A DNA stretch of 64,000 bases from Pseudomonas tructae (GCF_004214895.1 NZ_CP035952.1:5094501-5158500); one strand, 5' to 3'. Numbered from the stretch's first letter, positions 25,234 to 34,048 are shown. Notes: generated by a model from the sequence alone, not told the origin. Program-made: numbers and translations.

Positions 25234-25563
25234 TCAATCCACGATGAATAACTTGGCGCCGACAACAGTCGATGAACGATGCGCCTCGGCGTTATCGCCA
25301 ACCTGGTAACTCATGCCGGCGGTGAGCGTAAAAGTACGAGCATCGTCCAGCTCAGTGTCGAGCTGGCCTTCCAGGCAAAACAGGATATGGCCCTTGCTGC
25401 ACCAATGGTCGGCGAGATAACCCGGCGTGTACTCAACCAAGCGAACGCGAATGTTGCCGAACTGGCAAGTACGCCAGAAGGCGGTACCGGTTTCACCCGG
25501 ATGCACAGTGGGCTCGATCTTCGACCAGTCGGTTGTTCCAAAAGGGATAGCAGTGAGTTCCAT
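25234..25563 (-). CDS. DHCW-motif cupin-fold protein
   Basis: A 109-residue single cupin domain. ADHWCSKGHILFCLEG carries the motif that gives the family its name, with likely metal-binding His residues, and a second strand pair ends AEAHRSSTVVGAKLFIVD. Small cupins of this type have no assigned reaction. It starts the minus-strand pair with the HIT-like gene. Confidence 0.75.
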   Translation of the reverse strand: MELTAIPFGTTDWSKIEPTVHPGETGTAFWRTCQFGNIRVRLVEYTPGYLADHWCSKGHILFCLEGQLDTELDDARTFTLTAGMSYQVGDNAEAHRSSTVVGAKLFIVD

Positions 25564-25721
25564 GGTTGCCCCAGGTTATGCAAAAGGTGCAAACCGTAAC
25601 GGGGCGGCGCAGTGGTGGATAGATACAAAGTGAGTTGATTTCTCTCATACAGCGCAAGCCCAGCACCAGACTTGACCACTACAGTATATGCCTAGAGACA
25701 GAACGAGACAGGTAGAAACAA

Positions 25722-25746
25722 GAAAGCCCGCACTTGGCGGGCTTTT
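25722..25746 (-). terminator. terminator originally downstream of tRNA-Thr
   Basis: AAGCCCGC-ACTTG-GCGGGCTT hairpin. It is nearly identical to the hairpin at 34049-34073 beside the tRNA-Thr gene. I read this as the original tRNA terminator, pushed 8.3 kb away when the island inserted. The remaining gap 25564-25905 holds the att site and an 11-bp direct repeat GTATCCCTAAA (near 25866 and 25878) but no gene. Confidence 0.65.
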
Positions 25747-25790
25747 CAGGGGGTTCCGTATACAGGAGGAGACGTATCGGAACAGCTGGA

Positions 25791-25812
25791 TGGTGCGGAG
25801 ACAGGAATCGAA
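25791..25812. repeat. attL: copy of the tRNA-Thr 3' end
   Basis: TGGTGCGGAGACAGGAATCG plus AA matches the 3' end of tRNA-Thr (34118-34140) except for one missing C after TGGTG. It is the left boundary of the island. Confidence 0.7.
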
Positions 25813-25905
25813 TAGTAGTGGTTTAACCCATATTTTACTTGATCTAACCATCACCGATTCTGTTATGTATCCCTAAACGTATCCCTAAAAAAGAAAGTAC
25901 CTTCG

Positions 25906-26820
25906 CTAGTCGCGGGGTGGATACGTGATTGTGGCCAACAGCGCACAGATCAAACGATGGTCGTCCACATGGAAAACGGATGGGTCGTCCTCGTCCTGAC
26001 GGCCTAGGAAGAAAATGTAGGGCCGATCCTTTCTACCGCCTTTCTTAGCATCTATGCCCTCCTGCCGAACGACATCAAGTTCGTTGGTGACCATAGTCCG
26101 CTTTGCCTTAGACCAACCTGCCCAAGTCACCTGCACTTTGTAAGGGCGGACGTACCTGCTGGCCTCCTTGCCCCACTCACCAGCTGAAAGGGTAATCAGA
26201 AGGTTGTCTTCGGCAGCCTCAGCCCTGCCCCAACTGAGCTCACCATAGAAAATCCTCAGGGAAGGCAAATCCTCGACTCCGTCCCCTCGAAGCTTTTTGA
26301 ACACGTGCAGGTAGGTTGTGGCCTCGACTCCTGGAACCTCCAGAGAGAGTGACCGATCGAATGGAAAATTGATGAACGCACGGCAGATACGTCTAATGCT
26401 CTGCGCGGACCTACGCCCTTGAGGCCGCGTTTCTCCATTTCCTGAGGTGCCAGTCCGTACGGATCGGGTTGCCCCCGACGACGACGGCTGAGCGGTGGGA
26501 TCTACAACAGGTCGCTCACTCCTGAGTACCAACCGCGCCGGGGACAGGGCAGGACTGGTCTGTAGCTCGTCCCGTACAGAACCCTTTTTTCCTCTGGCGA
26601 CGGCTTTTTCCTCACCTTCGATATCACAGTCCTGGAAATGCGTTTTCCCAGGTGGGCTTCGAAAATGGGGACGCTGCAAATTCGTCTTCAAGTAGGAGGC
26701 TGGATACACCGTCAGAGCACATCCTCTGCAAATGTAGCCATTCCTATCAACCTCAGGCAAAAGCCACAGATCTTCAGCATCTACAACTTCCAGCGTTACC
26801 CTATCCCGTGCGGACTCCAT
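25906..26820 (-). CDS. island protein with an N-terminal Cys/His (CoiA-like) zinc motif
   Basis: A 304-residue protein of unknown function. Residues 31-65 hold CRGC ... H52 ... H61-FQDC65, a layout like the zinc-binding start of CoiA-type competence/nuclease-associated proteins. Residues about 85-150 are Ser/Pro/Arg-rich and probably disordered; the C-terminal half (from FINFPFDRSL) looks globular, with many charged residues. The ATG at 26820 has a strong AAGGAG site; the longer frame is rejected. It lies at the island edge. No operon partner is visible; the 267 bp upstream are empty. Confidence 0.55.
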   Translation of the reverse strand: MESARDRVTLEVVDAEDLWLLPEVDRNGYICRGCALTVYPASYLKTNLQRPHFRSPPGKTHFQDCDIEGEEKAVARGKKGSVRDELQTSPALSPARLVLRSERPVVDPTAQPSSSGATRSVRTGTSGNGETRPQGRRSAQSIRRICRAFINFPFDRSLSLEVPGVEATTYLHVFKKLRGDGVEDLPSLRIFYGELSWGRAEAAEDNLLITLSAGEWGKEASRYVRPYKVQVTWAGWSKAKRTMVTNELDVVRQEGIDAKKGGRKDRPYIFFLGRQDEDDPSVFHVDDHRLICALLATITYPPRD

Positions 26821-27087
26821 TTCCTCTCCTTGCAACGTCATTCTTGGATCAAAGCCGTCAGCCGTTCCACGCCCCTGGCCGATGGTTACGAGCCCGAACA
26901 CATTAGGGCTTAACACGACCAGTGTCCAAAATGATGCACAGTTCACCCCTGTTCACCAGGTGTACCAGTTCACTAAGCTGGCTACCCAGCAGCTAACAAA
27001 GATCCGCGGGTTTCCAGCCCCGTATCTCAGGCAATCCCCTAGGGTCCCCACCGTCCTTGGCTACAGTCTGAAGAGGCTGTCCGCGAG

Positions 27088-27372
27088 TTGGAAAAGATAG
27101 AACGATCAGCGGTCCGTCTGGCCACCGAGCGGCTTCAGGAGGATTGGGATGCCGCAGTTCAGCAGCTGATAGCTACGGGTTCGAAGCTGTATGCCGGTAA
27201 GCGTTACATGGGCTGGGGGCAGAATGCCTTCCATGATTTGAAGATCCGTAACGAACTGAGCTCCACTATCGCTTGGGATTGGAGCGATTTGCTGAAGCTC
27301 AGCTACCAATACGGGCCGACACAAATTATAAATTTTCAGGGTGACGTGTTCGTTGAAATCGAAGCGACGTAA
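27088..27372 (+). CDS. hypothetical protein, possibly a 5'-truncated gene
   Basis: A 94-codon frame from TTG; the frame is open from 27043 without an ATG. The product (KLYAGKRYMGWGQNAFHDLK, then IAWDWSDLLKLSYQYG) looks protein-like and ends in an acidic tail. The lack of a proper start suggests the 5' end was lost when the island rearranged. No family recognised. Confidence 0.35.
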   Translation: MEKIERSAVRLATERLQEDWDAAVQQLIATGSKLYAGKRYMGWGQNAFHDLKIRNELSSTIAWDWSDLLKLSYQYGPTQIINFQGDVFVEIEAT

Positions 27373-27482
27373 TAGTTTAGATAAGGGTGCATCAGAAGGA
27401 AACAATTGCGTGATGCAATCGCATTATACGCTACCTGTTAATGACATCACCTACGTGATGTACGAGATTTCGAGATATGTAC

Positions 27483-27671
27483 ATGAGTAAAAAGGCTGAA
27501 GGTGCAGTCTCAATGTTAGAGGGCTTGGGGGCGCGGAGGCTCCATCTTAAACATTTGATCAAAATAATAAGAGGAAACTACAGAAACCTGACCAAAGTCG
27601 AGGCCATGTCAATTGATGTTATTGATTTAGAAATCCAGCGTATAGAAGTGCAGCTCGGAGGGTGGCGGTAA
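27483..27671 (+). CDS. small hypothetical protein, 62 residues
   Basis: Starts MSKKAEGAVSMLEGLGARRL and is basic in the middle (HLKHLIKIIRGNYRN). No strong ribosome site, but a clean rho-independent terminator begins 31 bp after the stop, which supports a real transcript. Function unknown. Confidence 0.4.
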   Translation: MSKKAEGAVSMLEGLGARRLHLKHLIKIIRGNYRNLTKVEAMSIDVIDLEIQRIEVQLGGWR

Positions 27672-27701
27672 ATATCGGAAATTTAAATGCAGGAGTTAAA
27701 T

Positions 27702-27726
27702 AGGGGCAGTAGGCCCCTTTTTATTT
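27702..27726 (+). terminator. rho-independent terminator
   Basis: AGGGGC-AGTAG-GCCCCT followed by a T-rich tract. It ends the small plus-strand transcript. The rest of the gap to 27975 is AT-rich and shows nothing else I can support. Confidence 0.75.
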
Positions 27727-27975
27727 TTGACTATGTGCTGAAGGTGGGTTGCAAAAATACTGTTTCTATCAATTCATTCGCATGAATAAAAATGGTCAAC
27801 GGACTGGGTCGCATTGAAAATCAAAGACGAAGATACTCATATGTCCAGGCAGGACAAATGACCGAGCGGCTTATATCTTATATTGAACCGTTAAGATAAG
27901 AAGTGCACATACGGCTAGTCTAATATTTTAGCTGTCGATTGAATCTATAATCGATTTGTTGATATGGCATGAAAA

Positions 27976-28620
27976 TTATGCTGGGATAATTTTTGAGAGT
28001 GCGTGCCACATAACAAGTATTGTAATAACCCACAGCCCTGCGTAGTACCATATGCTCGATGCATTCCATACCAGCCAAGCTATTCCAGCTTCTTGTTTTG
28101 TTAGATTTAAGTACTTAAATTCTGGTGAGAAACGCTTAGAGGTTAAGAAAAATCTATCATCGGTCGGTGTGTGGTTCTCAGCGCACTGACCTTTTATTTC
28201 TTCATAATCTAATCTTAATAAGTTGACATCGTCATGGCTGATAGTTTCTTCTTGGTTATCTTTGTGTTTCGCAATGATATGGCCTATTTTGCTTTGAAGG
28301 GCATTTAGATTCTCTGCATTTTTATGAAGCACATATGCTTTTACTCCATTTGCCGAGCCCCACTCCATTAAAGTAAATACCAAAATAAAAAGACCCATGC
28401 ATATAGATATTGCAGTTAGCAAGTTATCTAGGCCGGAAATGCATTGTATTGGGGTTGAATATATTCTTTGCACAACGGCAATAATTATGCTTATTGCAGA
28501 GAATAGAGCTAAGCTAATCGTGGAAAACAACTCCCTTCTCTTTAGGCGACGAGAAGCGTTGTACCTGGCTCCGGACGTTCTCCAGACGGTGGTTTGCAGT
28601 TTTTCCAGATATTCAAGCAT
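27976..28620 (-). CDS. SLATT-domain membrane protein (likely RT-associated effector)
   Basis: A 214-residue protein: WRTSGARYNASRRLKRRELFS is the SLATT opening, followed by helices about 31-50 and 66-86, a charged cytoplasmic stretch, and a C-terminal hydrophobic segment about 189-208. SLATT proteins are 2-TM effectors thought to form membrane pores when a defence sensor fires, and one subgroup is linked to reverse transcriptases (family knowledge). I start it at the ATG at 28620, not the GTG at 28716, because the 96 extra bases belong to the structured RNA. It is downstream of the RT on the same strand. Confidence 0.8.
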   Translation of the reverse strand: MLEYLEKLQTTVWRTSGARYNASRRLKRRELFSTISLALFSAISIIIAVVQRIYSTPIQCISGLDNLLTAISICMGLFILVFTLMEWGSANGVKAYVLHKNAENLNALQSKIGHIIAKHKDNQEETISHDDVNLLRLDYEEIKGQCAENHTPTDDRFFLTSKRFSPEFKYLNLTKQEAGIAWLVWNASSIWYYAGLWVITILVMWHALSKIIPA

Positions 28621-28645
28621 TGACTTTTCCAAAAAGTGTGTGTGC

Positions 28646-28806
28646 GTGGCGCCTGAGAGATCAGTCAGATCCTCTTCCCGGGCAGCTACCAAGTAGCCCT
28701 CGAGAAGGTTTAACACTAGGTGTCAGGCCCTGCTTTCGCTAGGTTTTGGGCACTTCCGCTCTTGCCAATGAATGGTAAGAGGTACTGCTTGCGCAGTAGG
28801 CGCCAC
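28646..28806 (-). ncRNA. structured RNA between RT and SLATT genes
   Basis: On the minus strand GTGGCGCC (28799-28806) pairs with GGCGCCAC (28646-28653), enclosing about 145 nt. Inside, in order, are TACTGC-GCAA-GCAGTA (28783-28798), CTCTT...AAGAG (28759-28781), CCTAGC-GAAA-GCAGG, ACAC-CTA-GTGT, GGGC+TAC/GTA+GCCC (28680-28699) and GAG+GATC/GATC+CTC (28655-28674). Two loops are GNRA type. Such a closed multi-helix design is typical of functional RNAs and would suit an RT-bound template RNA. It ends 25 bp before the SLATT ATG. Confidence 0.7.
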
Positions 28807-28829
28807 TCACGGATGCTAATGTACACGGG

Positions 28830-30269
28830 TTAGGAATAAATTTCACCTTCATCTGAATGCATGGCTGCAAGGACAGCTTTGAGGTATTCATCATATATTT
28901 CATCAATCTGCTTATCTGTAAGTGGGATTTCTGGATCTATTCGACCTCTGGCTGCCAGAAAACTTATTTTCTGTGCAGACGTGGTGATCTCATCATAATT
29001 CCTGACGTATCCACCTTTGGGGTTGAATTTCATTTCGTAGTACGCCCTACTTAGCTTCTTGATTGTGTTAGGTGCTTGTACATTTATCTCGTGCATTCGT
29101 TTGAGCATTCCGAGAATGGCTTGATCCATTTTATATAATAGCGAAATATCCGTTATCTGATTGAAATATGCAACCCAACCATACCGTTTGTTACCGCTAA
29201 TGGCGCCGGTGATTTTTTCGTTAAGCTCCATGAAAAAAATCTCTACCAAGCGATCCTTAGTAAGGTACTTTTGTCGCTCTAATCGCTTCAGTTTGTTATG
29301 TTTGTATTCGGTTAGCTTTTCGGCAATAGACTGTAGGAATCGTTCAATAGTTGCATCTCTTACTGTGATCTCTGGCCAGGAAAAAGTATATCCAAGATAT
29401 GCGAATGTACTTGAAATTGGAGCTATGTGTGTTTTTCCGGATGCAAGATTGTGTAGCGAAAGTCCTCTTGTGTTCAGGCGATTTTTAAGGGATATGTATG
29501 ATTTTTTTATTGATCCCTCAGGGCCGTACATTAACACGTCGTCCACATATCTGAAGTATGTTATGTCGGAGTTATTCTTGAATGCGTCATCAATTACTTG
29601 CATGTAGATAGATGCAAGGATATTGGATATTGCAAGGCCCTGGGGAACACCTTCTGCGTGCTGGAATTTGAATCGTTGTGCTTTCTTTGTGTTTTTAGGT
29701 ACTGTTGGAGTTCTCAGTGCATGAGAAATCAATTTTAACGCTTTTTCGCACTTTACTTTTTTGGCGATTTCTTTGTTAAGCCTTTCGGGCTGGATGGAGT
29801 CGTAAAAAGTTTTTATGTCTGTGCTGCAGACCCAAGTTGATGAAGGGTCCAACGTTTTCATATCATCTGAAATTTGTCGAACATAAGTGCTCGCAATGTT
29901 TTTTGGCACGCGCTCTGGAAAAATAACTGCGAGATATTTCTGTAGCTGATGAAGTATTACTCTATCTCTAACGATGGGTACGCCGATAACTCTTGGGGGC
30001 TTTCCGCGGCCCTTTAACTTCAACTTTTCAAGAAAGGGGGCGAAACGAAATGACCCATCCAAGCATTTATTTGAAGCTATTATTAACTCTGCATTTGAGC
30101 GACTTGCAAATTGATAGCCATTGAGTCGATCAATACCTTTTGCAGAGTTGCTAATGAAGCGCTCGTTGAATACTGCCTGTAGACTAGCGGCGGAAAACAT
30201 GTGTTCGAACAAGCTAATACTGTCCGGCTTCTCATGCTTAAATAAAATATCATCCCAGACAAACTTCAT
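28830..30269 (-). CDS. reverse transcriptase of unknown/defence group, SLATT-linked
   Basis: A 479-residue RT without extra enzymatic domains. Fingers: GKPPRVIGVPIVRDRVI (about 90-105); motif A CSTDIKTFYD (Asp151); motif B GVPQGLAISNILASIYM; motif C YVDD (241-244); motif E-like AYLGYTF; then a helical C-terminal region of about 180 residues. The ATG at 30269 has a strong AAGGAGG site four bases upstream. It lacks maturase, HNH and retron VTG signatures. The operon RT - structured RNA - SLATT suggests an antiphage DRT-type system; subtype not assignable by eye. Confidence 0.85.
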   Translation of the reverse strand: MKFVWDDILFKHEKPDSISLFEHMFSAASLQAVFNERFISNSAKGIDRLNGYQFASRSNAELIIASNKCLDGSFRFAPFLEKLKLKGRGKPPRVIGVPIVRDRVILHQLQKYLAVIFPERVPKNIASTYVRQISDDMKTLDPSSTWVCSTDIKTFYDSIQPERLNKEIAKKVKCEKALKLISHALRTPTVPKNTKKAQRFKFQHAEGVPQGLAISNILASIYMQVIDDAFKNNSDITYFRYVDDVLMYGPEGSIKKSYISLKNRLNTRGLSLHNLASGKTHIAPISSTFAYLGYTFSWPEITVRDATIERFLQSIAEKLTEYKHNKLKRLERQKYLTKDRLVEIFFMELNEKITGAISGNKRYGWVAYFNQITDISLLYKMDQAILGMLKRMHEINVQAPNTIKKLSRAYYEMKFNPKGGYVRNYDEITTSAQKISFLAARGRIDPEIPLTDKQIDEIYDEYLKAVLAAMHSDEGEIYS

Positions 30270-30326
30270 TGTTCCTCCTTGCGTGGCTATTTGCGGGTTT
30301 TTCAATTTTTGCCAATTGGACTTAAG

Positions 30327-30357
30327 ATGTGGTTGCACAAGCCATGGCGACCCACAT
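30327..30357 (-). other. hairpin in the 5' leader of the SLATT-linked RT
   Basis: ATGTGG (minus strand) pairs with CCACAT over 19 inner bases that include the palindrome GCCATGGC and TTGTGCAA. It lies 60-90 nt before the RT start and just after a -10-like GATAATAT near 30364-30371. It could be part of a leader RNA. Confidence 0.4.
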
Positions 30358-30460
30358 ACTTATCTATATTATCTTTAATTCATCGTGCGTTTGGCATGTT
30401 GGTTAGTGGTTGGCACATTAAGCTTGCAGCAGCTTACCAGCAGGCCAAATAAATGCCAGG

Positions 30461-30488
30461 CAAACAGCTCTGGCGAGGGCTGTTTTTA
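30461..30488 (+). terminator. rho-independent terminator, plus strand, no gene upstream
   Basis: AAACAGC / GCTGTTT stem followed by T-run, facing right. No plus-strand gene precedes it: the SLATT-linked RT runs the other way from 30269. It implies a short plus-strand RNA of up to 190 nt in 30270-30460, or the end of a displaced transcript. Confidence 0.6.
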
Positions 30489-30662
30489 ATCATCTTACTT
30501 GGGTTTTATGAGGTATTCCTCGTTCCGCAGGCCTCTCGAACGACCACTTTTCTACCAGTTAAACCTTTCAGCATTATGTCGCTCTGGGCTCGAATCGGGC
30601 CCTCAAAATAAAGCAGCCATTACTCATTGCCCGGAACCCGTGAGATGGCTATTGTGTTGTTA

Positions 30663-30802
30663 CTTCGTTTGCTTGCTGGTCGAGCCGCCACGCGGCGGTG
30701 AACCCAGTTTGCCAGACGGCAGCGATCTCTCTTCGGAGGGCGCTGTTCGGGTCGCGACCAAGATAGCCGTTCTGGTATCTGGGTCTCCCGTAGGTAGTGA
30801 GT
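30663..30802 (+). repeat. 140-bp direct repeat, copy 1
   Basis: Identical over 140 bp to 31042-31181. It contains the same hairpins as copy 2, but lacks the promoter and leader found before copy 2, and is followed by unrelated sequence rather than by an RT gene. I read it as a partial duplicate of the RNA element. Confidence 0.9.
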
Positions 30803-30915
30803 GTCGCCCGACTGCTGCTTTAACGACCGCGACTCTGTCCTTTCATTGGGCTCACCAGGCGGTTGGCAGCTTTATTTTGAGTGCGGCGCTCGACGTCCGG
30901 CCGCGTGATGCGCGC

Positions 30916-30943
30916 TTGACCGAGGGACCGAAAAAGGTACGAT
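30916..30943 (+). promoter_or_regulatory. putative sigma-70 promoter for the second RT locus
   Basis: TTGACC, 16-base spacer, TACGAT. A transcript from here would start near 30950 and cover the leader, repeat copy 2 and the RT gene. Confidence 0.5.
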
Positions 30944-30949
30944 TTATTG

Positions 30950-31227
30950 TGCCCCACACGATCAGGAGGCCAAGATGCTCTCATGCAAAAACGTGCCAAT
31001 ACGGCATGTGCGACAGCTCGGCTGTTCCTAGCTGTCCTCTGCTTCGTTTGCTTGCTGGTCGAGCCGCCACGCGGCGGTGAACCCAGTTTGCCAGACGGCA
31101 GCGATCTCTCTTCGGAGGGCGCTGTTCGGGTCGCGACCAAGATAGCCGTTCTGGTATCTGGGTCTCCCGTAGGTAGTGAGTCCCTGTAGCAGTTGGGTGG
31201 GAGCGAACTGGTGACGCCCAACAACAC
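30950..31227 (+). ncRNA. structured RNA upstream of the second RT (contains repeat copy 2, 31042-31181)
   Basis: Hairpins on the plus strand: ACAGC-TCG-GCTGT near 31013; CCGCC-ACGC-GGCGG inside CTGG/CCAG; TGCC-AGAC-GGCA; AGCG + CTCTC-TTCG-GAGGG + CGCT (a UUCG tetraloop); GGTCGCGACC; and TTGGGTG/CGCCCAA just before the gene. This density of stable stems directly 5' of an RT gene is the usual place for a template or cofactor RNA in RT defence systems (inference). Boundaries are approximate; no protein is convincing here. Confidence 0.55.
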
Positions 31228-31238
31228 AAGGATTGGAT

Positions 31239-32474
31239 GTGAGTAGGCTATATAAGGACATTTGCAGCCAACGGACTCTCTACGGTGCCTGGAGGAAGGT
31301 GCGCAGCAGCGCTTACTTCTCCTCTTCCGACGAAATCAGGCGGGAGGCTGAAGAATTCGAAAGTCGTCTCCCCGACTCTTTGATTGAAATACAGCGCGCC
31401 CTATCCAAGCAGGTGTTCAAGTTTCTCCAGCAGACTGGCGTCGCCCAGAAGAAACCAAGTGGAAAATCCCGGCCATTGGTGTTGGCTCCCATACCGAATC
31501 GTGTCGTCCAACGTGCCTTGCTAGATGTACTGCAGCGCCGTGTCCGATTCATTAAGCGAGTTCTGGGCACGCCTACAAGCTACGGTGGTATTCCTGAGAA
31601 ACGAGTAGCCATGGCCATCGCAGATGCTCGGGAAGCAATGCATTCAGGGGCACGATTTCATATTCGGTCCGACATCCCCGCATTTTTCACCAAAATTAAT
31701 AAAGACCGCGTTCTAGAGCTTCTTCGACCACATTTGAACTGTGAGGCTACTCTCACGCTTTTTAAGGAAGCAATCAGAACAGATTTGGCCAATCTCGACG
31801 ACCTCAGAAGAAAGGGCCTAGACGAAATTTTTCCTATTGGAATTGAGGGCGTGGCCCAGGGGTCCCCACTATCCCCGTTGCTAGCAAATATCTACCTGGC
31901 CGATTTTGACCTAGCAATGAACTCGAACGGCATTACGTGCCTTCGCTATATCGATGACTTCCTGCTCCTTGGGGACAGTCTTAGTGATGTAGACAAGGCT
32001 TTCAATAGATCTCTGAAGGAGCTGGGTAGGATTGGGTTGGGGGCTTACGACCCACGAACAGACAAAACAAAGGCTTCCCGTGGGCCCACAGATGCGGGGT
32101 TCGATTTCTTGGGATGCAATATTTCTCCTGGTCTTGTCCAGCCTAGCGAAGCGACGCGGAGGCGATTCAGGAAAAAGTTGGACGCAGAGTTTTCCGCAGC
32201 CTCACATGCTCTTCGCTATAACGCACAATATCAAGATGGCGACGGAAAGTACTCGTACTCTTCTGCCCTTTACCGTATCGATAAAATAATTTTGGGATGG
32301 GGACGGGCTTTTACATTCTGCACTGGTTCCCAGTGCATGATTGCGCTGGATGACTTTATTACAAACAAACTTCTTCAGCTTGAAGCAGAAAAGATCGCTG
32401 CTCTTGCAAAGTCCGACCGAGCAGCACGCAGAAGGATCTTGGGTGTTCGCCTCCTCATGGAAATCCAAAACTGA
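31239..32474 (+). CDS. second reverse transcriptase, defence/unknown group
   Basis: A 411-residue RT. Fingers: KKPSGKSRPLVLAPIPNRVVQRAL (71-94); motif A IRSDIPAFF (Asp145); motif B GVAQGSPLSPLLANIYL; motif C YIDD (237-240); DFLGC as motif E. The last 120 residues are helical with no recognisable maturase or endonuclease. GTG start at 31239 with AAGGA six bases upstream. It is divergent from the SLATT-linked RT, and no partner gene follows before the IS. Group assignment needs a profile search. Confidence 0.85.
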   Translation: MSRLYKDICSQRTLYGAWRKVRSSAYFSSSDEIRREAEEFESRLPDSLIEIQRALSKQVFKFLQQTGVAQKKPSGKSRPLVLAPIPNRVVQRALLDVLQRRVRFIKRVLGTPTSYGGIPEKRVAMAIADAREAMHSGARFHIRSDIPAFFTKINKDRVLELLRPHLNCEATLTLFKEAIRTDLANLDDLRRKGLDEIFPIGIEGVAQGSPLSPLLANIYLADFDLAMNSNGITCLRYIDDFLLLGDSLSDVDKAFNRSLKELGRIGLGAYDPRTDKTKASRGPTDAGFDFLGCNISPGLVQPSEATRRRFRKKLDAEFSAASHALRYNAQYQDGDGKYSYSSALYRIDKIILGWGRAFTFCTGSQCMIALDDFITNKLLQLEAEKIAALAKSDRAARRRILGVRLLMEIQN

Positions 32475-32560
32475 ATAGCCTCTAATTTTCTCGAGACAAT
32501 TGACTACTCTTTCTAGCCAGAACAGAAGGGTAAAATCCACAGAAAAAAAGGAAGCAGGCT

Positions 32561-32621
32561 TGTAACACCGTGGAAGTTTATTCATGAGTGTTACACCACC
32601 AGCATCGACAGCTGTTACACA
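32561..32621. repeat. short TGTTACA repeats downstream of the second RT
   Basis: GTGTTACA occurs inverted at 32561-32568 and direct at 32588-32595, with a third copy CTGTTACA at 32612-32619. Spacing is about 24-27 bp, iteron-like. The gap 32475-32800 has no gene. Confidence 0.55.
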
Positions 32622-32665
32622 ATTTTATTCTATATAAAACGGTAGCTTAGGTGGAATGCAACACC

Positions 32666-32692
32666 TGAAACACTTGAAACACTTGAAACACT
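32666..32692 (+). repeat. tandem repeat, 3 x TGAAACACT
   Basis: Three perfect 9-bp units in tandem, preceded by GCAACACC. It lies between the RT gene and the IS3 element; purpose unknown. Confidence 0.9.
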
Positions 32693-32864
32693 ACATTTTA
32701 AGGGTGTTCATCTATCCCCGTGCCCATTACTCAGCGGGAACCATCAGCGAAGATTAAGACGTACCTCTGTCGAGCGGTGATGCTAGTCAGCTAATCGGAC
32801 TGTAGTGGTCTACTAACCCCGGACACCCATTTAGGCGAGAATGCTCGCCACAGAGAGGTGTCTG

Positions 32865-34027
<1,163 letters not shown>

Positions 34028-34048
34028 CCACTACAACCGCATGAAACA

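Noticed and set aside
28621..28716. Longer SLATT start at GTG 28716
   Set aside because: The extra 32 codons coincide with stems of the structured RNA, show no ribosome site and do not look like the start of SLATT proteins.
28830..30269. Retron
   Set aside because: No VTG motif in the RT, and no msr/msd-like inverted repeat pair upstream; the structured RNA is downstream and a SLATT partner follows.
30663..31181. Diversity-generating retroelement (template/variable repeat pair)
   Set aside because: The two 140-bp copies are identical, with no adenine-specific changes, and neither lies in the 3' end of a gene.
30499..31229. Several frames across the 140-bp repeats, for example 30983-31189 (MQKRANTACATARLF...) with a signal-like start
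   Set aside because: Both strands are open in several frames, copy 1 lacks the same start and its frame runs on into unrelated sequence; stable RNA stems explain the region better. A small leader peptide is not excluded.
31239..32474. Group II intron
   Set aside because: No maturase/HNH domain and no domain V-like hairpin after the RT gene; the island boundaries are tRNA att sites.
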